From Myrica gale (Eukaryota; Streptophyta; Magnoliopsida; Fagales; Myricaceae): a stretch of 64,000 nucleotides of DNA. This document shows, piece by piece, positions 35,801-46,880 of the stretch. The first letter of the stretch is position 1. The number at the start of each line of letters is the position of its first letter. The position numbers and the translations under genes were made by a program. The notes below the pieces were generated by a model, which ran no database searches, was not told where the DNA came from, and saw nothing but the letters and a program-made list of their open reading frames with translations. The DNA lies in assembly GCA_963930655.1 (NCBI GenBank), contig OZ005612.1, positions 191,001-255,000 on the forward strand. Reading direction: 5' to 3'.

Positions 35801-37007
35801 CAATGTATTTGATTTTTTAAAAGAAATTATTATTTTTACACTTAATGTCATGTATGACATAGTTTTTCAAACTAAACCATGTATAAGTGGGGAAAAGATG
35901 GTCCTCCGAGGCTATAAGTTAATGGCTTATAGACTAAAACTAACGGGATTCTCTTTTGCTGCATGAAAGTTGCGCTTGGTTCAAGGGAATGGAATGGAGA
36001 ATCAGTCCTCCTTTGGTAAATATTCTCGTATTTCTGACCACATAAAATAAGACCCCCCCACCCTAGGGCCTAGGTAGTATAATGCGAAGATATTGTCGAC
36101 AGATATCTTTTGGGCGATTAATGAGAACATCTTTTGTAAATGGAAAACATGATTAACGCTTCAAAATAATCTTAATTTTGCAAACAAATTCATGGTGATT
36201 GAATGATTTTGTTTTGTCACACAAATTAATAAATAATTATTTATTTACTTACTTGTTCTCTTAAAATCGAATAATGAATTTTGCATTATAACAGATAATT
36301 AAGTTACACAATTAATAAGGCACGTTGAATTTTGGGTGTCCAATAACTATTTGCAGCAGCTACAATATCTATTTATTAATATATGCGAATGCTCTTAATT
36401 GAAACACCACGAATATCCCCATAAAAAGTTTTTTTTTTGTTTTTCCAAAAAAAGTAGATTAGGTCCCAATGCAATTGCAAACCTGGTAATACTAAAATTG
36501 CTACACCTTCCACGTGGATTTCTTTTTACGTAGAACATAGAGAATAAAGCACAATAAGGCAAAACCAATTTCTCTTCTCCGATTGATATCAAATATTCTA
36601 TTCCTCTTTTCCCACTTTTTTTTATCCTTAAAAAGGTATATTTTTATGTTAATCATAATCTTGGGTACTACCTCTACAACTTCAGATATAATATCCTTTT
36701 TTTTAGGTGAAGAGAAAAATCTCATACATTTTTCTTTCTTGTGTATTGAATCCGATGAATTAGGCGGAAACGACCGGGAAACGTCCGTGACCCAAAAACC
36801 AGGTACTCGGTCATGTGAAAACGTCCTATTACTCGTTCCCCATTGGGCCACGTTTCGCCTCGGTCGTTTTCGTCGCCGTTCTGGATTGCATTGTTGGGGT
36901 TTTCACTTTTCATGGCAACCATTCTCGAAAGCTTTCTAACAATCCCGTGAGGGGAACACTGCCGAATAAGGGTGAAAGTTCGAAACATGTTCCCCACATT
37001 TTTGGCA
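32883..37007. other. Gene-poor intergenic region
   Basis: No gene is supported. A 79-codon open frame at 34057-34296 has no recognisable domain. A run of 19 G lies at 35443-35461. An A/T-rich stretch at 36160-36400 shows nothing further. Confidence 0.4.
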
Positions 37008-37262
37008 GGCGCGTGTGTAAAAAATTTTGGTGTAAAAAGTTGAAAGAATGCTTGATATTGAATGATTTTTATTGAATTCTGTTAAAAATATAAAGATTTG
37101 ATGATTTTTTAATAAAAAAGTAAGAGAATTTGTTAAAAAATAAAAAATAATAGTGTTGTGAAAAAGTAATGAAATGTGATTTTTTTTTTTTGAGATTTTA
37201 ATTTATAGTTTAAAAAAATTTAAGTTTTTGAAATTAGTTTTAAAAATTTTGAATTTTTTTTT
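37008..37262. mobile_element. Possible A/T-rich MITE in the SCL8 upstream region
   Basis: The start GTGTGTAAAAAATTTTGGTG and the closing TTTAAAAATTTTGAATTTTT resemble the AAAATTTT-end family. The ends and target duplication are not clear. It lies about 410 bp upstream of the SCL8 start codon. Confidence 0.35.
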
Positions 37263-37672
37263 CCTTCAAAAGGTAGAATAGAAAGCGTGGGTTCTCTTGC
37301 GCGACATTCATGCGGCGGATAATAGCGGGTTCTCTTCCGTAACAAACTTTTTACCATGATGCATCAAAAGAGTAAGCACCGTAGATTCCAGATCAACTAA
37401 GGAATCCAACCGTAATTTGGAAGCCCGCCCGCTCATTCTCATCCTCACCCTTCCGTTATAATCATCTAAAAGAATCCATTTATTTATCAAACCCCCCATA
37501 AGCAACGAAACGACCTCTTTCTCTCTCCTTGTCCCATGCGTTTCCTCAAACACCAACTCCTTTAATCCTCTCTATTCCCACACCCTGCCTGCTTCTCTGT
37601 CTTTCACTGTTCTCTCTCTCGCAAACCATCCTCCGACAGTCCGACTCACAATTGGAGACAGGAGGAGAGGAA

Positions 37673-39613
37673 ATGACATCGGGCTTCAGTGGAGGTGGGT
37701 CCCCCGACTTCTTCACCGGTCGATCCAACCCCTCCAACCCCTCCATGTCGAACCAACAACACCCTCAGCTTCCCTACCGATCGCAACTTCCCGGTCTCTT
37801 TCTCGACCAGTCAGTCCAGATCGCTCGCCAGCAAGCTCTACCCAGCGTGATCGGTAAGCGAACACTCTCCGACTTCCGAAACCCCGCGCAGTTCCAGAAC
37901 CAGATGGGCCTCAATGGTCTTTTACTCCGCTCCGTCAAGCCCCGGAGGACTTACAACCACACCTCCCCCATATCCCCTCTATCCCCCATAGATTTTTCCT
38001 CTCCTCCCACCACCACTACTTCTCCAGACATGTCCTCTTTGCTGTTATCGCCGCAACAACAACAACGGTTCGCCGTCCCCGTCTTGGAGCAGCAACAGCT
38101 CCAGTCTCAGCCGATTTCCTCCATGGGAAACGCTACAATTATTCAACAATACAGCAATTCTAATTCGGCGACCTTACAGTTACCGGAAGCTCCCTACATG
38201 GATACGACGACGACAACCACCAATACGGTTGCTCCCAACAAAGTTTTGTCGTCCCCCCAGGATTTGTCGGATGAGAAAATGATGCTCCGGTATCTGGAGA
38301 AACGATTATTAGATGACGACGATGACGTCAACGACGAAGGCGACGACGTTTCAGTGATTACGAAGAATGGGTGGTCCGAGACCATACAGAGTCTGATTAG
38401 TCCGACCCAGAAACCCATTTCGACCTCACCCACTTCGTCTACCTCGTCGTGCACCTCCTCGGTGGCGTCGCCTGGCTCCACTTGTTTAAAGCAATCGTTA
38501 ATGGAGGCGGCGACCAGCATTTGCGAGGGCAAAAACGACGCCGCGATGGAGATCCTCACGCGCCTCTCCCAGGTCTCCTCGAATCCCAAAGGTAATTCCC
38601 AGGAAAGGCTGATGAGTCACATGGTCGCCACCATGAAATCGAGGGCAAACCCGCTGGTAAACCCTCCGACCGTTGCCGAGCTTTTCAGTAAGGAACACGC
38701 TGACTCGACCCAGCTGCTCCACGAGATGTCGCCCTGCTTCAAACTGGGGTTCATGGCGGCCAACCTCGCGATTCTCGAAGCCACCATCGACGAGGAATCA
38801 GACAACGGCTACAAAATTCACGTGATTGACTTTGATGTTGGGCAAGGTGATCAGTATGTGCATCTTTTGCACGCGCTCTCGGCGCGTCAGAACGGTAAGC
38901 CATTCGCCGTGAAGATCACAGCTGTTGCAGATCACAAGGGTGGGGAAGAGAGGCTGGGAACGGTTGGTAAGATGCTGAGCCAACACGCAAAACGGTCCGG
39001 CGTGAGTTTCATATTCAAAGTCGTGGATAGTCCCAAACTCGGCGAGTTGACTCGTGAATCCTTGGGTTGTGACTCGGACGAGCCACTGGCTGTGAATTTC
39101 GCATTCAAGCTGTGCAGAATGCCAGACGAGAGCGTGTCGACCGATAATCCTCGGGACGAGCTGCTCCGGCGAGTGAAGGGGCTGGGACCACGCGTGGTGA
39201 CGCTTGTGGAGCAGCAGATGAACACCAATACAGCGCCTTTCATGGCGAGGGTGACGGAAACGTGCGCGTATTATGGTGCTCTGTTTGACTCGATCGAAGC
39301 TACCGTAGCGAGGGACAGAGCGGACAGATGCAAAGTCGAAGAGGGATTGGGTAGAAGGCTGGCAAACTCGGTTGCGTGTGAGGGGAGGGACCGTGTGGAG
39401 AGGTGCGAGGTTTTCGGGAAGTGGCGAGCCCGGATGGGCATGGCGGGGTTCGAGTTGAGGCCACTGAGTCAAAACGTCGCGGAGACAATGAAGACGCAAC
39501 TCAGTGCAGGTGGGAACCGGGTCAACCCGGGGTTCACGATTAGCGAAGAAAATGGAGGAGTTTGCTTTGGTTGGATGGGGCGGACCCTCACCGTCGCATC
39601 TGCTTGGCGTTAA
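37673..39613 (+). CDS. SCL8: GRAS-family transcription factor, SCARECROW-like 8
   Basis: An intron-less gene of 646 residues. I start at MTSGFSGGGSPDFFTGRSN, which matches the SCL8 N-terminus. The open frame runs 48 codons further upstream (ATG at 37529), but that part looks like untranslated C/T-rich leader. The N-terminal half is low complexity (Q, S, T and P rich, with a DDDDDVNDEGDD acidic patch). The GRAS domain begins at about residue 270: the first leucine-rich region (SLMEAATSICEGKNDAAMEI), the VHIID-like core KIHVIDFDVGQGDQYVHLLH, PFYRE region (LAVNFAFKLCRMPDESV, RVVTLVEQQMNTNTAPF) and SAW motif (FGKWRARMGMAGFELRPLS ending GWMGRTLTVASAWR). GRAS proteins act in the nucleus as transcriptional regulators; targets of SCL8 are poorly known. 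No defect is seen. Confidence 0.95.
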   Translation: MTSGFSGGGSPDFFTGRSNPSNPSMSNQQHPQLPYRSQLPGLFLDQSVQIARQQALPSVIGKRTLSDFRNPAQFQNQMGLNGLLLRSVKPRRTYNHTSPISPLSPIDFSSPPTTTTSPDMSSLLLSPQQQQRFAVPVLEQQQLQSQPISSMGNATIIQQYSNSNSATLQLPEAPYMDTTTTTTNTVAPNKVLSSPQDLSDEKMMLRYLEKRLLDDDDDVNDEGDDVSVITKNGWSETIQSLISPTQKPISTSPTSSTSSCTSSVASPGSTCLKQSLMEAATSICEGKNDAAMEILTRLSQVSSNPKGNSQERLMSHMVATMKSRANPLVNPPTVAELFSKEHADSTQLLHEMSPCFKLGFMAANLAILEATIDEESDNGYKIHVIDFDVGQGDQYVHLLHALSARQNGKPFAVKITAVADHKGGEERLGTVGKMLSQHAKRSGVSFIFKVVDSPKLGELTRESLGCDSDEPLAVNFAFKLCRMPDESVSTDNPRDELLRRVKGLGPRVVTLVEQQMNTNTAPFMARVTETCAYYGALFDSIEATVARDRADRCKVEEGLGRRLANSVACEGRDRVERCEVFGKWRARMGMAGFELRPLSQNVAETMKTQLSAGGNRVNPGFTISEENGGVCFGWMGRTLTVASAWR

Positions 39614-41864
39614 CTTCACTCATTTCCATCTTTCAATCGCTCTTTTTAATATTATTACTACTGTTAGTACATTGTTATATTGTTTTCCTTAGAAAATGGA
39701 AAAAGGAAAGGAAAAAAAACCCTTCGGATCCACAACCAATAAAAGAGTGTTTGGATTCCAAGAAAATTCTAGTGCACTGAGGTCTATTTGTTTATCATTT
39801 GGTTTGTGTGCGCGAGTGAAAGTAGTAGGTGTTTGGTATGTGGCTGACTTTGTAGCATTTATGCATTTGCCTTGACAATACCAACAATGGAGGGCTCCAC
39901 TCGATGGATGAATTCTATTTGGGTCTCGGTTGGAATTCACTTTTTCTGGAATCTCTGTATTCTTCAAGTACAACGTGTCAATGATTCACTGGTTTTCGTT
40001 TAGACCACTTTCTTTGCTTCGACCTATTTCCTTTGGAATGGGTTGGATTGTGTTTCACTTTCACGTGCAGGGCTAAGCATTGGGCACTCTAATCTCCTGT
40101 TAATGTTCCTTTACCAAAACTTGTCAAAGTTCCAAACAATAATGTTTGTATTCGTTTAGATGTTTCTTTTGCACATGCTTGATAAAACCCATAACAAACC
40201 CGATCAAAAATTTTAGCCCGCGGTGGAGTATTAGCTAAAATTGGGCGTGCAAAGGGTTACACGACTGCAATTGGCACGGTTTTATGGAGGCGTGGAAATC
40301 TTCTTGTTGTCCATCTACGCCCATACAAATATATATAATATATTTGCGGGTTCCCCTGTTTTGGGTTCTGCCCGGTCGGAGGAGATCACTGGGTTAGAGT
40401 CAAGACCATTGGCTACTGCCTACTACGTTGGTGCTCCTTATTGTTCTACAGGTCGAGACAAAAGAAGAAGAAGAAGTATGCGGTAGAAACATGATCCGCA
40501 TATCTTGATCAAATGCGTCTAGTGCTGCAGCAATTTGCAGAGTCATGATTGCTACTAGTATCTAAGATAAGCAGGAGAAGTGTGATTAAAGTTTCACGAA
40601 CCACCTCCTCAAAATAAAATATTCTGCTGCTACCTAACAACACCTATATCTAGCGAACGAACTGAAAAAACATATCTATTGATTATGGAATTTTTATAAA
40701 AACAATATGGCAGGAACAGTACTTTATTCAGTTCTGGTGAAGTAGAGAAAATTAAACAGGATGGTTTTTTTTGGGTGGGGAAACATAAATGCAGAGAGAA
40801 AACGGGAGGTGATTGAGGCATCACAATCGGCATGGTAGATAGCAATGAAATCTTTTGGCATTGGAGGAACATAAATGCACTTAGAAAATTGTAGGTCATT
40901 GGAGAAGGTAATGAACGAAACTATCCGTGATAGGCAGGCGGGGGGGGGTTCACTTTCTTTTTCGGGTAGTAAAATCTTTAAGGAAAGAAAACAAATTGAA
41001 TGAGGTAATACAGAAAAGTAGAAAACTTTGATGCAGAGCAGTAAATGAGGTGCAGAGACTGCTCTCGCTGCTGGATTTGATGGGGCTGAATAGATTATCA
41101 CGAAAATGGATGTCACCCAAAAGCAAGATTGAAAAAGGGAACCACATTAGTAAAAGTCAAAACCTTTTTATTTCTTTGATATTCCCCTCTTTAAACCCAG
41201 CAATACATTAAAGCGAATAATATTTCATCTTCTAATCACACTTTATCCATCATTTCAGTGCAGTGACATCAACAAGCACCCATATCTTCAATCCTTTTTT
41301 TTTTCCTACTAAAATTACAAAAGTATAACCAATGCTATAATATTAATTCACCTTGTTTTTCTCCTTATAGTGAATAACCCTATTTAAAGTCACAATGATG
41401 TGGCCATAATTCGGGACGATATTCTTTTTATTTAACTTTGGTACACATAAATTTATCTTTATTTGCAAATCATATCTAATCATTGTCACTATTCATTTAG
41501 AGCAAATCCGAAAAGAACCCCTATCTAAAAAGGAAAGCTCTAAGTTTGTTCTATTCTAACGAAGAAAGAAGAAATTTAAGCGAAATTGTCCTTTTTCTAC
41601 CTTTGAATCTGGTATAATAAATTTCCCTTCCACGTAAAATAAGTAGAAGAAGATGCCGTCCCATGGCGGAGCCAAAAGGCTGGATACAAAAATCAGAAAA
41701 GAAAAAATGGGGTTTGTCCTTGAGGAAGACAGCTTTTTTTATTGACCTTTTCAGAGGTGGAAACACAAAGGCAACAAACTGTTTACTTGTTTCAGTGACT
41801 GCTTTTTTTTTTAATCTTTAAATTTTTATCTGCCAAGTAGCAATCTCTTCCAAACCCATTCATT
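39614..41864. other. Intergenic after SCL8
   Basis: SCL8 3'UTR and A/T-rich DNA. No gene or bounded repeat is seen. Confidence 0.45.
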
Positions 41865-42204
41865 AGGGGTGGGCAAAAAACCCGAGACCCGACAACCCGA
41901 ATCGACCCGACCCGTTTCCGATCCGATCGGGTCGGGTTTAGTCGGGTTCGGGTTCGGGTTTGCAAGTAAATAGAAGTTCGGGATCGGGTATATGAACAAA
42001 CCCGAAATTAAACCCGAACACGAAAATATAACTCCTCCACCCCGTAACCCGCGTTTTCCGAACTGGACCGACCCGTTTCGACCCGATATTTTCGGATTTT
42101 TTCGGGTTCGGGTTCGGGTTTCCTCACAAAGAAACCCGAATATTTCGGGTCGGGTTCGGATTCGGGGCAGCGCAAACCCGAACCCGGTTTGCCCACCCCT
42201 ACGG
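41865..42204. mobile_element. hAT-type MITE with CCCGAA/TTCGGG repeats
   Basis: The 340-bp element has ends AGGGGTGGGCAAAAAACCCG and, read inward, AGGGGTGGGCAAACCGGG after a few extra bases (ACGG). The flanks share CATTCATT (41857-41864 and 42205-42212), an 8-bp duplication. The inside is packed with GGGTTCGGGT and its inverse, the usual hAT subterminal transposase-binding type repeat. No coding capacity. Confidence 0.88.
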
Positions 42205-43973
42205 CATTCATTAGGAATTGGGCAAGTGGGCACCTAAACTAGAAGGAAGATAATAACTAGTGATGACAGAATGTGTCCACGAGCTTAATTACTACCTTAT
42301 CTCCCTATATATACTAATCTACTCAAATTATCTGCAGGCAGATTAACATTTTATAATCATTTTTTCCGAATTTTTCTTAAGCAAAATGGGTTGGTATATT
42401 TGATGCGCTAATGAAGGGTCAATTTTTGTACCTAGAAAAAAAGGCGTCAACTTTTGTGATAGTTGGACCACGTGTGCAGACTAAAGCACACATATATTGT
42501 GCCCTCAATTTTCCCTTTTTTAGAATGAAAATGCATATAGATTCTCGTGCTATAGACTTTGTTTGTTCCTCTGGATCCAAACAAATATTGATTCCCAATG
42601 TAATAGTCTACTGATGATTTGGACTTATCCTCCAACCATATGCCAAAAGCAATAGATTGTGAATTAATATATATTGCTGCATGAGGGATTATTCCATGTA
42701 GAACTCTGATTGACCGTTGTGCATTTAGAAACCTCTCTAGGAAGGTATCATGGTAGAAAAAAAGAACCGGGTTGAATTCTCAAATTGATACAGACTACTT
42801 TTTCTCATATGGTCGAGGACCTTGGAATCCTCTCCAGTCTCTAGAATGCTTCAAGAAATTGGAACCGGGTTGATCAATTAGAAAAACATGACATATAACA
42901 TGAGGACCAAACACATTCAAGTGTAGGTTGTCAAACAGTTCTGGAACCCTGCGTACGTGTTCGATCGGTGACTTTTCATAGTCAACACGGATCCTCTCCG
43001 AAGAACTTATTCCAGCTGTGATATTGTATAAGGATATTATTTGTGTGGTTCTGGTCCCGTTTTCCTCTTGCTGACCGACCCTTTTCTACTTACAATTCAA
43101 AGAACCTTCATGAGCAAATATACAAGGAATGAAGGAAATTAGTTTAAACCAGCAAACTCAACCATATGATTTGAAAGCATTTTTCCTTGAAGTGCATTGA
43201 CACGTGACCTATATTTTAGACGCAAACTTGGCATATCAATATTGGATCCCTGATTCCTGAAGGCGTAAGAGTCAACAGTATACTGTGCTTGATTTCTTCA
43301 TTGGGCTCTGAAACCAAATCCTAAACTCCATGCCAAACATGGGCCAAGTTAATTAATCTGGGCTTTCGCTTGGTTGGGTTTAGCGTTGAAAAGGAAGGCC
43401 CATTAATGAGACTTTGGCAACAGCTGTTTGGTTTTATTTACGGCTGTGCTGAATTAAATGGGTGGCAAAGCAAAGTCTTTAGAAGCCCATGACTGGTGTT
43501 CCTATTACTAAAATCGGAAGCCTTAAATAAGTAAAGGCCCTAGTATACCAATTTGTTTATAGCTTTAGAGCCTCAACTCTTGATCTTGTTAATTTGTTTT
43601 CTTCAATCGTAACTCTGTTTCTTTTTTTCTTTTCTGTTTGGTTTCTTTCTTTCTTGATTCACTTGCGTTTTTCTTTTAGGGCAGTTGGCTAGTGTTGGTG
43701 CTCCTTTTAATAATTTTAACCAAAAAAACTCTGACCCCTATATATCAAGATGACAATCTTTGGCATCGTCAAATACTGTGATTACCGCTTCAATATAGTA
43801 TAAAGCTGACGAGTGCTTATTCAACATAGCTTTCTTGCGGTAAAGAAGTACATGATACAAATAAAACTCGATTTATTTGGGCAGATAGAAAGAGCAGATA
43901 TGACAAAAGCTTCTGTGAAATGCTGTTCCCGGATCAGAACTCTCCTTAGCCAAGCTTCTTCGGTGGTTCGCAG
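42205..43973. other. Intergenic, no gene recognised
   Basis: A/T-rich, with an approximate internal repeat of AACCGGGTTGA near 42768 and 42864. Apart from the repeat at 43555-43650, nothing is bounded. Confidence 0.4.
43555..43650 (+). repeat. Dispersed repeat, second copy at 51514-51625
   Basis: TATAGCTTTAGAGCCTCAAC, then GATCTTGTT, TTTTCTTCAATC and a T-rich tail match 51514-51625 in the same order with small gaps. The two copies bracket the prolamin-like and esterase pseudogenes, so they may mark an old duplication. Confidence 0.55.
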
Positions 43974-44387
43974 TCAGCCATCATAAGTAACCAGATAATA
44001 ATAATATGCCTGAGCACTCTTTCCCAAAATTCCGTAGGCCTCCGGTTTGTGCTCACGCAGGTAGATAAACTCTCTCACCAGGTCATCCTTGCAAGTGTTC
44101 CCCATATTTTTCACAATCTGTTCAGAGTCACAGCAATCCTCGGTAATGTTAACATCGTGTGCTTTGTCTATCATGTTCAGGAATACTTCTTTTGCACAAC
44201 TTGGTTCCACGTTTTTGGTGCATTCCTCAAAGCACTTGGTGTACCAGGGTTCAGCCTCTGGTGACAATACTTTGTCAGGTTTCTATTCGGATCTACCTTT
44301 CAATGTTGAAGGGCTAGTATAAACCGATTCTGGCGCAGCCAAGGCCATGACTCCACCTGTTAAGATCGATAAAACAAAATGTGGCAT
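43974..44387 (-). pseudogene. Prolamin-like (ECA1/DD11-type) small secreted protein gene with one stop
   Basis: The minus strand reads one frame from ATG at 44387. It starts MPHFVLSILTGGVMALAAPE (signal-peptide-like) and runs 34 codons to a TAG at 44283-44285. It then continues KPDKVLSPEAEPWYTKCFEE, CTKNVEPSCAKEVFLNMID, ITEDCCDSEQIVKNMGNTC and YYYYLVTYDG. The spacing W-x3-C-x3-C, C, CC, C is that of the plant prolamin-like domain family (DUF1278), small secreted cysteine-rich proteins often expressed in female gametophyte or embryo sac. The single stop lies in the linker between signal and domain, and the rest is clean. A start at 44267 would give a cytosolic 97-residue product, which is unlikely for a disulphide-rich protein. 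I infer a recently killed gene, but sequencing error or read-through is possible. Confidence 0.72.
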
Positions 44388-45357
44388 GTGCACTTGACAC
44401 GTCCACCTTAACGGCCAAATTGGTGTACTTTGCTATTAGGTACGTACGTAGCTTAGCTCCACTGTTATCTCCAATTTGGTCTTGCCCAATGAACTGAAGT
44501 AATTAAGAACAAAATTTCTTCGATTTTCCAACCTATTTGAAGATGTGTATATATATATATATATATATATATTGGTATTTTAGAAGTCGCAGGCCTCAAG
44601 TACTAAGACAGAAACAAATAATATATACATTAATTAAACACCTATTTGAAGATGTCAAAATGTTGTTATTAAAGCTATCGAACCTCAAATTAATTTCGGT
44701 ACGTGCCTATATATGAGAGTAAGTGAATATAAACGTGGTTATTAATTATTGTCTCGTGGACCACTAGAGATTAGGACCGTAAAAACTAATTACTCTTTAT
44801 GTAAAAGGAACAAAACCCAGCTAGCTCCTAGTTTTGGTAGGAAACAAACCATATATAGAAGAAAATGAGAGCTGGCGATTTGACAAATTGGAGCGGAAGT
44901 AGGGGTAGGCGGCAAGTGAGAGATCATTAAGATAAATTAATGTACATGCACCTATGGATTTGGATAATAAAAGGATTACGTCACGCGTATTTCTGCCATA
45001 TAATAAATTAATTGGGATATCAAAAGCCAGGAGTAAATGATCAAACGAATAATTGGGACAGATATTATATAATATTGTACATTGATCCTTTTAACTAATT
45101 AATTTATAAGATGCATATTCCAGCTCCTGCCGATGACTATCTCAAGGTACTCATTGGTTTAGGTAAGTCTGTAGTTGAAGAACAACTAATGCTTGCTTTA
45201 GGGGGAAAAAACGAAGAAGAAGAAGAAGGAGAACTAATTAATGCTATGCATCATGAATCTTCTATATAAGGAGTTCTACGCATGTACAGTCTGCCCTACT
45301 TACCACCCGTCTCTCCTAGCTAACTTTTTCTCTTTGCTGCTCTAATTTCCCTCGACC
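44388..45357. other. Intergenic with TATA box of the esterase gene
   Basis: A TA microsatellite sits at about 44543-44572. TATATAAG at 45263-45270 is a good TATA box 88 bp before the esterase start codon. Nothing else is recognised. Confidence 0.5.
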
Positions 45358-46417
45358 ATGGCAGCTAAAATGTCTCTGCTTTGCTTCCATATTATGATCC
45401 TTTTTGCTAGGTCAGCTAGCTCCCAAACACCTGGTGCAAAGAACATCTTTATCCTCGGCGACCAAAGCAGAGGACAGATTGCTTCCGAAGGCCGCTTCCC
45501 TCCGAAGGCCGAATGGACGACTGACCAGCACTGCTCGGGCCGACCAATGGTCGGGATTGGCCGACAAGCACTGATCGGGCAGCCTCCCCTGATCGTAAGG
45601 GTGATGAAATCATCCGCCGGAAACCGGAATTTCCGGTTCCGGTTCCGGTATCGTGGTTCCGGTACCGGTTCCGGCATATTCCGGAACCGGAACCGGAACT
45701 ATTTTTTAGGAATTTACGGAATCGGAACCGGAACCGGAAATTCCGGCGGAAATGCCGGAATTTTCCGGTTCCGGTTTTTTTTTTTTTTTTAAAATGAAGG
45801 GCTCAAACGGTGCCGTTTGAGCCCTTGTTTAAAACAAAAAACTGGAGTCTCAGACTCTCAGCCGACTCCATCCAATTTTCGACTTTCGTCATCTCTCAAG
45901 TCTCAGCCGAAATCACCCCCCCCTCTCGCTCGACACTCCCTCTCTCTCGCTCACCCCAGAGATCTCTTAGCCGCGGTACCGCCAGCAACAGCCCCCCCAC
46001 CCCACACTTGTGAGTCCAGCCTCCGTCTCTCCCAGCCTTCCCTGCCGAAATCTTCATCTCTCTCTCTCTCTCACTCTCACAGATATCTCATCTCTCTCTC
46101 TCTCACTCTCCGGCTCACTCCCAGTACGTATCCCTCTCTCAACTCCCTCTCCGCTAATTATTGATTGATTGTGATTATGTGAATTTGTGATTTGTGATTA
46201 TGTGAATTTGTGATTTGTGATTATGTGAATTTGTGATTTGTGATTATTTAAATCACATAGTTAGGGTTTGTTTTTGTTAATTACTTAATTTGATTTTAGG
46301 GTTTGTTAATTTCTCAACTATAATATGAGTTACTTTATATAGATTGTTGATTGTTTGCTGATTGTTTGATTGCTCATGAGAATAATTTGTGAAGTTTGGC
46401 CACACACCAGAAGACAT

Positions 46418-46795
46418 AAATGTAAAATTTTCAGTCTAAGTGTCGACACATAATACCATGGTGTCGACACATTGGTCATACACCAGAAGACATGTCCCAG
46501 GCCAATATGATGGTGTCGACACATTGTACAAAGGTGTCGACACATTGCACTATCAACAGAAAGCAGGTTTCCAGGCCAAGCTGATGGTGTCGACACCTTT
46601 GTCCAATGTGTCGACACCATCATATTGGCCTGGAAACCTGCTTTCTGTTGATAGTGCAATGTGTCGACACCTTTGTACAATGTGTCGACACCATCATATT
46701 GGCCTGGGACATGTCTTCTGGTGTGTGACCAATGTGTCGACACCATGGTATTATGTGTCGACACTATCGACACTTAGACTGAAAATTTTACATTT
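46418..46795. repeat. 378-bp near-perfect palindrome with ten GTGTCGACAC sites
   Basis: The sequence from AAATGTAAAATTTTCAGTC to its exact inverse GACTGAAAATTTTACATTT folds back with almost no loop (centre near 46606). Differences are a short insert TATCGACACT on the right arm and a few substitutions. The ten-base palindrome GTGTCGACAC (containing a SalI site) occurs ten times, at about 46439, 46461, 46513, 46533, 46587, 46609, 46660, 46682, 46734 and 46755. A partial arm copy (CACACACCAGAAGACATAAA) lies just outside at 46400. It lies within the hAT element, upstream of the transposase gene. Confidence 0.92.
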
Positions 46796-46880
46796 ATTTT
46801 TACATTTAGATAGATTGAGTCATTTTACATTTATTTTTTGTTATTCAAATGAATTGAAAATCAAATATTTTTAATGTCAG

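Noticed and set aside
38798-39619. 273-codon open frame on the minus strand opposite SCL8
   Set aside because: It is the shadow of the GRAS coding region. It has no domain and its content follows the reverse complement of SCL8 codons.
46330-46874. Two ~145-codon open frames, one on each strand, with the same protein sequence
   Set aside because: They come from the palindrome, which reads alike on both strands. The THNTMVSTHW-type repeats are the GTGTCGACAC sites translated.
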